This document shows positions 6,967 to 12,860 of a stretch of 12,860 nt of DNA, piece by piece. The stretch lies in contig CAUZRD010000049.1 of NCBI GenBank assembly GCA_963582255.1, forward strand, positions 1 to 12,860, given 5' to 3'. The notes under the pieces are model-generated. The model was not told where the DNA came from. It worked only from the letters and a program-made list of their open reading frames with translations, and made no database searches. Made by a program: the position numbers and the translations under genes. Position 1 is the first letter of the stretch, and each line of letters begins with the position of its first letter. Source of the DNA: CAUZRD01 sp963582255. Lineage in GTDB: Bacteria; Pseudomonadota; Alphaproteobacteria; Rhizobiales; TMED25.

Positions 6967-6986
6967 TCACATATATTTGGCTTTGC

Positions 6987-9900
6987 TTAAAGAGATTTGC
7001 TCAACTCTGTTTTACGCCCACCCTTACGGAAATAGTCTTGTAAGGAGTGAACTTCAAGCGGGCCTGTTCGCAACGCCTCGATACCGCGTGCTGCGGCGGT
7101 AGCTCCCGCGATAGTTGTATAATAGGGTACCTTGTGCATGAGTGCAGCCCGGCGTAAAGATTTTGAATCTGATAGTGCCTTGGCACCTTCGGTGGTATTC
7201 AATACTAGCTGCACCTGGCCGTTGGTCACGGCATCAACAATATGTGGCCGTCCTTCGAGTACCTTGTTAACTTTGGTGCACTCGATACCATTCTTGCGAA
7301 GATATCTCATCGTTCCACCGGTGGCGATAATATTGAAGCCTTGGGCGATCAACCGCTTAATTGGCTCGACCACTGCTGGTTTGTCCCGGTCTCGGACCGA
7401 AACAAAGGCAGTTCCTGAACCGGGCACTTCAGCGCCAGCGCCGAGCTGGCTTTTGGCAAAGGCAATCCCGAACTCAGGCCCCAATCCAAGCACTTCACCG
7501 GTCGATCGCATCTCAGGACCAAGTAAGGTATCCACACCGGGGAAACGGGCAAATGGGAATACGGCTTCCTTAACGCCAACATGATCAAAATTTTCGATTC
7601 GTGGCTGAATATCTGACAGCTTCTCACCGACCATTACCCGAGCGGCAATCTTTACGATCGAAAGCCCGGTAACCTTGGCAACAAATGGTACCGTTCGGCT
7701 TGCGCGTGGATTAACTTCAAGCACGAATATGGATCCATCTTTAATCGCGAATTGGACGTTCATTAGTCCGACTACTCCTAGTCCAAGCGCTAGAGCCTCG
7801 GTCTGTGATCTCAGCTGGTTAGTGGTGTTAGTGCTTAGAGAATGAGGTGGAAGCGAGCAGGCACTATCGCCGGAATGGACGCCAGCCTCTTCAATATGTT
7901 CCAAGATACCGCAGATGAAGACGTCCTTACCGTCTGATATTGCATCAACATCAACTTCGATCGCATCACTCAAATAGCGGTCAAATAACAATGGATTTTT
8001 GCCAAGGACGGTGTTTATCTGGCCGGTTTTGTCATTTGGATATCGTGCTTTTACTTCCGGTGGGACTAGTATGGGCAGAGTATCCAGCAAATAGGCATCA
8101 AGCGTCTTGCTATCGTGAAGGATGGCCATAGCCCGTCCGCCCAGTACATAAGACGGGCGAACCACCAGCGGCAGCCCCAATTCACTCGCGACCACCCTAG
8201 CCTGTTCGATTGAATAGGCAATGCCGTTTTCCGGTTGGACCAGGTCAAGCCGTTGCAACAATCGCTTGAAGCGGTCACGGTCCTCGGCGAGATCAATGGC
8301 ATCGGGCGGGGTACCCAATATAGGTATACCGTCGGCCTCGAGCGCAGCAGAAAGTCCTAGAGGTGTTTGCCCGCCAAGCTGTACAATTACGCCCATTAGA
8401 GTTCCAGACCTGCGCTCTACATCGATGATTTCGCGAACGTCTTCATAGGTCAGCGGTTCAAAGTATAGCCGGTCAGAGGTATCATAATCTGTTGATACCG
8501 TTTCTGGATTGCAGTTGACCATGATGGCTTCGAAGCCAATATTCGACAGCGATAACGCGGCGTGACAGCAACAATAGTCAAATTCAATTCCCTGTCCGAT
8601 CCGGTTCGGGCCTCCGCCTAAAATAATAACTTTCTCACGGGTTGATGGCTCTGCTTCACATGCTGGTAGGTTGGGAAATGGTGACTCATATGTTGAATAC
8701 ATATAGGCAGTAGGGGAGGGGAATTCTCCGGCGCATGTATCGATACGCTTGAATACCGGACGGACGTCAAGTCGGTGTCGGTGAGCCCGAACTTCCTCGC
8801 TCTCAAGACCGGATAGTGATCCTAGACGGGTATCTGAAAATCCCATTGATTTCAGATACCGCATATTTTCGCTATCTTCGGGTAGGCCGTGGGTGCTCAC
8901 CCGCGCTTCCGCATCGACAATGTCTTGAATGCGGGCAATAAACCATGGATCTATGCGGCACGAGGCATGTATCTGCTCATGGTCTACACCTAGTCTCAGT
9001 GCTTGCGCTACCTTGAGGAGGCGATCAGGTGTAGGTAAACCAAGCGCGGCGCGAATGACATTTTTATCATCACCTTCGCCAAGTCCGTCGAACTCGATTG
9101 GATCAAGGCCAGTCAGTCCTGTTTCCATCGAACGTAACGCTTTTTGCAGGCTTTCAGTGAATGTGCGCCCGACTGCCATAACTTCGCCCACCGATTTCAT
9201 CGATGTGGTAAGTAGCGGCTCGGACCCGGGAAATTTTTCAAACGCAAATCGTGGAATCTTGGTAACCACATAGTCGATGGTTGGCTCGAACGAGGCAGGC
9301 GTCGTACCACCGGTAATATCGTTCTCCAGCTCATCAAGAGTATAGCCTACCGCAAGCTTGGCCGCGATCTTGGCGATGGGAAATCCTGTGGCTTTGGAGG
9401 CAAGCGCCGATGAGCGTGATACACGTGGGTTCATTTCAATGACCACAAGCTGACCATTTTCCGGATTAACCGCGAATTGCACGTTCGATCCGCCAGTCTC
9501 AACGCCTATTTCGCGCAGCACTGCAATTGAGGCGTTGCGCATAATCTGGTATTCTTTGTCAGTAAGTGTAAGAGCCGGCGCTACGGTGATCGAATCGCCG
9601 GTATGAATCCCCATTGGGTCGATGTTCTCGATCGAGCAAACTATGATGCAGTTGTCTGCCCGGTCGCGCACCACCTCCATCTCAAATTCTTTCCACCCCA
9701 GCACAGATTCCTCGATCAGCACTTCAGTAGTTGGAGATGCGTCAAGGCCACCCTCGACTATTTCAAGAAACTCATCACGGTTATAGGCGATGCCTCCGCC
9801 GGTGCCGCCCAGAGTAAAGGATGGTCGAATGATTGCGGGAAGACCAATTTCCTCTAACCCGGTAAGTGATTCTGCAATCGAATGGGCAAGAAATGATCGC

Positions 9901-10346
9901 GGGGTCTCCAACCCGATCTTTTTCATCGCGCGCTTAAACAGCTCGCGATCCTCGGCTTTGTCGATTGCCTCGGCCGAGGCTCCAATCAACTCAACATCAA
10001 ATTTTTCAAGCACTCCGTCGCGGCGCAGGGAAAGCGCCGTGTTAAGGGCAGTCTGTCCTCCCATGGTAGGCAGCAATGCAAACCCGCCAGGGGAATTAGC
10101 CCTTTCCTTTTCGATAATACGAGCAACAATTTCTGGGATAATAGGCTCGATATAAGTGGCATCAGCCAGTTCCGGGTCAGTCATAATTGTTGCTGGATTG
10201 GAATTTATTAGAACAATCCGGTAGCCTTCTTCGCGGAGCGCCTTCACGGCTTGTGATCCGGAATAATCAAATTCGCACGCCTGACCGATAACTATCGGTC
10301 CAGCGCCGAGGATTAATATTGTGTCAATGTCAGTGCGGCGGGGCAT
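6987..10346 (-). CDS. carB: Carbamoyl-phosphate synthase, large (ammonia-utilising) subunit
   Basis: The 1119-residue protein makes carbamoyl phosphate from bicarbonate, ammonia and two ATP, feeding pyrimidine and arginine synthesis. It shows the duplicated ATP-grasp layout. The first half begins PRRTDIDTILILGAGPIVIG (2-21) and holds IRPSFTLGGTGGG (173-185) and VIEMNPRVSRSS (302-313). The oligomerisation region spans about 405-555 and includes RIDTCAGEF (534-542). The second half holds ILGGGPNRIGQGIEFDYC (575-592), VRPSYVLGGRAM (729-740) and VLEVNPRASRT (875-885). A C-terminal MGS-like allosteric domain (about 980-1119) includes IATGGTMRYL. It is longer than the E. coli protein (1073 residues), partly through the segment around ARYPNDKTGQINTVLGKNPL (768-785), which I recall as typical of alphaproteobacterial CarB. 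The start has no strong Shine-Dalgarno sequence. carA is not adjacent: upstream is a hydrolase gene, with a strong intergenic hairpin between. greA follows after 94 bases. Confidence 0.97.
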   Translation of the reverse strand: MPRRTDIDTILILGAGPIVIGQACEFDYSGSQAVKALREEGYRIVLINSNPATIMTDPELADATYIEPIIPEIVARIIEKERANSPGGFALLPTMGGQTALNTALSLRRDGVLEKFDVELIGASAEAIDKAEDRELFKRAMKKIGLETPRSFLAHSIAESLTGLEEIGLPAIIRPSFTLGGTGGGIAYNRDEFLEIVEGGLDASPTTEVLIEESVLGWKEFEMEVVRDRADNCIIVCSIENIDPMGIHTGDSITVAPALTLTDKEYQIMRNASIAVLREIGVETGGSNVQFAVNPENGQLVVIEMNPRVSRSSALASKATGFPIAKIAAKLAVGYTLDELENDITGGTTPASFEPTIDYVVTKIPRFAFEKFPGSEPLLTTSMKSVGEVMAVGRTFTESLQKALRSMETGLTGLDPIEFDGLGEGDDKNVIRAALGLPTPDRLLKVAQALRLGVDHEQIHASCRIDPWFIARIQDIVDAEARVSTHGLPEDSENMRYLKSMGFSDTRLGSLSGLESEEVRAHRHRLDVRPVFKRIDTCAGEFPSPTAYMYSTYESPFPNLPACEAEPSTREKVIILGGGPNRIGQGIEFDYCCCHAALSLSNIGFEAIMVNCNPETVSTDYDTSDRLYFEPLTYEDVREIIDVERRSGTLMGVIVQLGGQTPLGLSAALEADGIPILGTPPDAIDLAEDRDRFKRLLQRLDLVQPENGIAYSIEQARVVASELGLPLVVRPSYVLGGRAMAILHDSKTLDAYLLDTLPILVPPEVKARYPNDKTGQINTVLGKNPLLFDRYLSDAIEVDVDAISDGKDVFICGILEHIEEAGVHSGDSACSLPPHSLSTNTTNQLRSQTEALALGLGVVGLMNVQFAIKDGSIFVLEVNPRASRTVPFVAKVTGLSIVKIAARVMVGEKLSDIQPRIENFDHVGVKEAVFPFARFPGVDTLLGPEMRSTGEVLGLGPEFGIAFAKSQLGAGAEVPGSGTAFVSVRDRDKPAVVEPIKRLIAQGFNIIATGGTMRYLRKNGIECTKVNKVLEGRPHIVDAVTNGQVQLVLNTTEGAKALSDSKSLRRAALMHKVPYYTTIAGATAAARGIEALRTGPLEVHSLQDYFRKGGRKTELSKSL

Positions 10347-10402
10347 GGGCAGCCAGTTAATTGTTGCGTGTGCTGATTTGCGGTATCTGCGACGAATGCG
10401 AT

Positions 10403-10440
10403 TCAGCCCGCAACTCTGGTATGCCAGAGCCGCGAGCTGA
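10403..10440 (-). promoter_or_regulatory. Strong RNA hairpin in the hydrolase-carB gap (carB leader candidate)
   Basis: Read as minus-strand RNA, CAGCUCGCGGCUCUGG pairs along all 16 positions with CCAGAGUUGCGGGCUG around a CAUA loop, and one further U-A pair closes the base. Three of the 17 pairs are G-U. On the plus strand the same positions would be A-C mismatches, so the structure is strand-specific and fits the direction of carB transcription. It sits 31 bases past the hydrolase stop and 56 bases before the carB start. No U-tract follows it, so it is not a canonical terminator. A carB leader element, an mRNA processing or stability hairpin, or a dispersed repeat are all possible. Confidence 0.6.
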
Positions 10441-10471
10441 TTGTATGTATTTTGCTATCGTGACGAGAGAT

Positions 10472-11680
10472 CTATTCCCACCAGTGCATTGGATCTTTGT
10501 CGTTGCCTTGATCACCATTCGGGCCGCCACCGCCTGAGCGTACGAATGTCGAACGCTCATAGCCGTCGGTGTACTTGCCATCCAGTGCCTCGATTAGCCA
10601 GTCCATTCCCATTGAGTGACAATCGAGCCGTTGGCCATCTCCCGGAAACATGTTTGTCTGATGATAGGTATCCTCATAGACCCACAGTTCCTTAGGCGCA
10701 GTGATATTGTTGTAGAAATTATAGACAAGCTCGATAGGACTACGGGCATCGTACTCGCCCGCGGTAAGTAGTACCGGGCATTTGATGTTGCCCTCGCGGC
10801 CTTCGACCGCCATGTCGGAAACTAGCTTGTTGAGCTCTTCTTCGCTTTTTGCGCCGGTGAGATACCCGAAGAGCTGCTTGTAGCGTGGCGAAAACGTATC
10901 GAGAATGAAATACTTGTCGATATAGGACGCCCACAGGCCGACAACGGCTTTGATGATGGGATTGGCGAGCGTTGCTACCTCAAGTCCCCAATGACAGCCC
11001 ATTGAAATCGAAAAGACACCAATCTTGTTTTCATCAACCTCATCGCGTTTGGCTAGCCATTCGGCTACTGCGATCACCGCACGGGCATAATTGTCCGAGG
11101 TTAGTTTCGTTCCGCGAATATTGCTCATTCCTTGACCAGGACCGTCCATCACCAACATGTGGAGGCCACGATTAATCGCATGATTAACCTGCGGATCTGG
11201 ATGGATTTCCTTGGTCATATCGCAGCCGGGAATAACAATTGCTACCGGTGCTTTTGGACGTCCTGGAACCATATGGAAATTGCATTGTAACTCTGCGCCT
11301 TCAAACGGAATTTCTACCCGCTCTATCGGATAGGGTGATAGCTCTATTACTTTCTCGTAATTGGCGATACAGCGCCCGTGCAAATAGCGCTTTTCATCGG
11401 TAGTTTCCAAAACGGGATGCTGCGCTGCAGCGAATCGGAGGGAGGCTTTGTAGTAAAGCTCAAGCGCGGTCACTTTGTGACCAGCCGCCTCTTCTTCCTG
11501 AGCAACGCGCTCAATACGTTTACCAATGCGGCCAACATGCTTTGAAATCTGTGCATGGCTCTTGACGCTGGTCGGTAGGTTGCGTTGATCTCCATCCCAG
11601 TGGAACACCCGGCCTGTGGTTTTAACCAGATAATCGAATGCCCATTGTTGTTTGTCGCGTTCTAATCTTGGCGTGCGCAT
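10472..11680 (-). CDS. Alpha/beta hydrolase, FrsA / 2,6-dihydroxypseudooxynicotine hydrolase-like
   Basis: This 402-residue protein has an N-terminal helical region (about 1-120) before a canonical alpha/beta-hydrolase core, the plan of the FrsA (DUF1100) and dihydroxypseudooxynicotine-hydrolase group. The core starts at IERVEIPFEGAELQCNFHMV (119-138). It has an oxyanion-type VIPGCDMTKE segment (149-158) and MDGPGQGMS (178-186). The nucleophile elbow is GVFSISMGCHWG (221-232), with Ser226 in S-x-S-x-G rather than G-x-S-x-G. The probable acid is Asp311 in TAGEYDARSP and the probable base is His340 in DTYHQTNMF. The C-terminus ends in a glycine- and asparagine-rich tail (381-397) closed by HWWE. 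A GGAGGG (complement of 11686-11691) lies 5 bases before the ATG, a strong start signal. It probably acts on a small organic molecule, possibly by C-C bond hydrolysis; the substrate is not readable. It lacks a signal peptide, so it is cytoplasmic. Confidence 0.85.
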   Translation of the reverse strand: MRTPRLERDKQQWAFDYLVKTTGRVFHWDGDQRNLPTSVKSHAQISKHVGRIGKRIERVAQEEEAAGHKVTALELYYKASLRFAAAQHPVLETTDEKRYLHGRCIANYEKVIELSPYPIERVEIPFEGAELQCNFHMVPGRPKAPVAIVIPGCDMTKEIHPDPQVNHAINRGLHMLVMDGPGQGMSNIRGTKLTSDNYARAVIAVAEWLAKRDEVDENKIGVFSISMGCHWGLEVATLANPIIKAVVGLWASYIDKYFILDTFSPRYKQLFGYLTGAKSEEELNKLVSDMAVEGREGNIKCPVLLTAGEYDARSPIELVYNFYNNITAPKELWVYEDTYHQTNMFPGDGQRLDCHSMGMDWLIEALDGKYTDGYERSTFVRSGGGGPNGDQGNDKDPMHWWE

Positions 11681-11701
11681 TGTTGCCCTCCGTTTAATTT
11701 G

Positions 11702-11752
11702 TTTTGTTGGTGCGTGCGCCGATCATTGTGCCGTACGCAAACAAAATTTTGT
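11702..11752. promoter_or_regulatory. Long imperfect inverted repeat with overlapping palindrome upstream of the large hydrolase
   Basis: The arm at 11702-11718 (TTTTGTTGGTGCGTGCG) pairs with 11732-11746 (CGTACGCAAACAAAA) over 15 pairs, interrupted only by a two-base GG bulge and one G-T position, around a 13-base spacer. The right arm overlaps a perfect 12-base palindrome, ACAAAATTTTGT (11741-11752). The element ends 10 bases before the ribosome-binding site of the hydrolase gene, placing it in the promoter or 5' leader. An operator is the likeliest reading. A plus-strand terminator is less likely because no plus-strand gene lies to its left. Confidence 0.45.
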
Positions 11753-11802
11753 GGCAAATCTCCGAAATATGCCTGATAAAATCCGGAAAATGCGCCGCCC
11801 AG

Positions 11803-11825
11803 TCTGCCAATTGGGTAGTGGCAGA
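11803..11825. promoter_or_regulatory. Small hairpin/operator-like inverted repeat between the two hydrolases
   Basis: TCTGCCA (11803-11809) and TGGCAGA (11819-11825) are perfect 7-base inverted arms around a 9-base loop. The left arm overlaps a CCAATTGG palindrome (11807-11814). It lies about 100 bases past the stop of the right-hand hydrolase and 122 bases before the start of the left-hand one. No U-tract follows on either strand. It could be a second operator or a weak 3' hairpin. Confidence 0.3.
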
Positions 11826-11927
11826 TTATGTTGGCGTTAGTTTGCCGCAGGGAGAATATTGCATCGCTGCCCCAGCCACGCAATGCCAATGAAGAACAAT
11901 TGATTGCAGTGGCCGTAGAAGCGCCCG

Positions 11928-12782
11928 TCAGCAAGTTGGCTCAACGTCTTTCAAAAAACCATCGACAAGCTGGTTCCACATATCCGCATGGCGCCGATAG
12001 GAATAATGGCCACCCTCTTTGATAATGTGGTGTCGCGCGCCAGGAATGGCCTTGGCTAGATCTTCTGCAAAATAAAATGGCACGGTGGCATCGTCCTGCG
12101 TGCCGATGACTAGAGATGGTTGGTTGATTTTTCCAAGTTCTCCTAGTCGATTGTGAGATAAAGTCATGTCGACGCGTGCGATCAGAACTTCAATCGGCGC
12201 GACGGTTTTCAACGATTGTTCCTCCAATTCCATCACCTTGTCGAGATTGTTGCGAAATTGAAGAGCGCCATTGGTGAAGATCGAAGAAACCTTGACATAT
12301 TCTTCAGGCCCGCAGGCAATAGCGATATGTCGGCGCATGGTCTGAACGCGGGTGATGTACTCATCCGCCTTGGTCCAAGTGTTTGAAAAGATGCATGCTC
12401 GTAGTCGATCCGGATGGTCTATAGCTAGATTTTGCAAAATGCATCCGCCGGTCGATGTGCCAACCATATGGGCTTTCTCGATGCGCAGAACGTCCATCAA
12501 AGAAATTACGTCATCGGCTAATTTCTGTGTTGAATAAGCTCTCGGCTCAATTGGCTTGTCGCTGTCTCCGGCGCCACGATGATCAAACGTAACGCAGCGA
12601 TATGATTTAGAAAAATAGGCAAACTGGCTCGCCCACGCAGCACCAATCCCAACTAGTCCTGGAATAAATATGAATGGCTTGCCGCTGCCTTCCTCGATGA
12701 CATTGAGGCTTAACTCACCGATGTCTATACGCGCCATGCCGTGTTCTTGCTCATATGACCGTTCCCCAGCGGATATTTTCAT
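11928..12782 (-). CDS. Alpha/beta-fold hydrolase (RutD / 3-oxoadipate enol-lactonase-like)
   Basis: The protein has up to 284 residues and the compact layout of RutD, enol-lactonases and related esterases. It shows the oxyanion region FIFIPGLVGIGAAW (37-50), the FDHRGAGDSDKP segment (66-77), the nucleophile elbow VGTSTGG with Ser110, a helical cap (about 136-205), the acid Asp230/231 in IGTQDDATVP, and the catalytic His259 in KEGGHYSYRRH. No signal peptide is visible, so it should be cytoplasmic. The start is uncertain. The first ATG (12780-12782) has no clear ribosome-binding site, and an internal ATG at 12735-12737 would give a 269-residue form beginning MARIDIGELSLNVIEEG, where such proteins usually begin. 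It lies 247 bases upstream of the larger hydrolase on the same strand; the two may belong to one pathway, but the gap contains two inverted repeats and could hold a separate promoter. The substrate is unknown. Confidence 0.87.
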   Translation of the reverse strand: MKISAGERSYEQEHGMARIDIGELSLNVIEEGSGKPFIFIPGLVGIGAAWASQFAYFSKSYRCVTFDHRGAGDSDKPIEPRAYSTQKLADDVISLMDVLRIEKAHMVGTSTGGCILQNLAIDHPDRLRACIFSNTWTKADEYITRVQTMRRHIAIACGPEEYVKVSSIFTNGALQFRNNLDKVMELEEQSLKTVAPIEVLIARVDMTLSHNRLGELGKINQPSLVIGTQDDATVPFYFAEDLAKAIPGARHHIIKEGGHYSYRRHADMWNQLVDGFLKDVEPTC

Positions 12783-12822
12783 ATAATTGCACTAAAGGAA
12801 ATCAGGCCATGAGTGAATATAA

Positions 12823-12851
12823 AACTGCAAGATCAACTAACACTTGCAGTT
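12823..12851. promoter_or_regulatory. Perfect 9-base inverted repeat near the right edge
   Basis: AACTGCAAG (12823-12831) and CTTGCAGTT (12843-12851) pair perfectly around an 11-base spacer. On the minus strand the hairpin is followed by TTATATT after the stem's own TT, a modest U-rich tail. It may therefore terminate a minus-strand gene beyond the window, or be an operator 41-86 bases upstream of the hydrolase start, depending on which start is used. Confidence 0.4.
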
Positions 12852-12860
12852 AGAACTACT

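Noticed and set aside
8929..10155. Several long plus-strand open frames antisense to carB
   Set aside because: They are antisense shadows of a conserved gene; the translations are serine/proline/arginine-rich with no domain.
11662..11934. A 90-codon minus-strand open frame across the gap between the two hydrolases
   Set aside because: It starts with TTG inside the end of one hydrolase, overlaps the start of the other out of frame, has no ribosome-binding site, and the protein looks unlike any family I know.
1..12860. tRNA, rRNA, CRISPR, insertion sequence or phage genes
   Set aside because: I looked for cloverleaf, repeat-spacer and transposase signatures and saw none; nearly all of the window is explained by conserved chromosomal genes.

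Overview
The window looks like an ordinary stretch of chromosome from a Gram-negative bacterium, most likely an alphaproteobacterium. The evidence is a GapR-family (DUF2312) nucleoid protein at the left edge, the carB-greA-trxB-LysR arrangement, and a long CarB. By eye the base composition is intermediate, around half G+C. I cannot place it below class level. I found no rRNA, tRNA, insertion sequence, CRISPR array, prophage gene or attachment site, and no broken gene.

Layout. The left edge holds a gapR-like gene on the minus strand, cut by the window edge. It is divergent from a plus-strand pair: a leucine/phenylalanine/valine-type amino-acid dehydrogenase, then a class I aspartate aminotransferase (457-2789). 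A plus-strand msrP (periplasmic methionine sulfoxide reductase, Tat-exported) follows at 3040-4026. It converges on a long minus-strand block across a 363-base gap that contains a clear factor-independent terminator. Read in transcription order from the right edge, the minus-strand block is: alpha/beta hydrolase (RutD/enol-lactonase type), larger FrsA/dihydroxypseudooxynicotine-hydrolase-like alpha/beta hydrolase, carB, greA, trxB and a LysR-type regulator.

How the genes may work together. The dehydrogenase and aminotransferase both move amino groups between amino acids and 2-oxo acids and could be co-transcribed. MsrP (repair of oxidised periplasmic methionine) and TrxB (cytosolic thiol redox) are both redox functions but face each other on opposite strands. 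CarB lacks a neighbouring carA, so the glutaminase subunit must be encoded elsewhere. The two hydrolases upstream of carB share a strand and may be a small catabolic unit; their substrates cannot be read from sequence.

No obviously new multi-gene system is visible. The most interesting signals lie between genes. The best is a 17-bp stem with a 4-base loop between the large hydrolase and carB, whose non-Watson-Crick pairs are all G-U on the minus-strand RNA. Others are a strong inverted repeat just upstream of the large hydrolase's ribosome-binding site, a 22-base near-perfect dyad between gapR and the dehydrogenase, and a terminator oriented for a long minus-strand 3' UTR or small RNA downstream of the LysR gene. 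MsrP is also unusual in carrying a lipobox-like cysteine after its Tat signal and in having no msrQ beside it.
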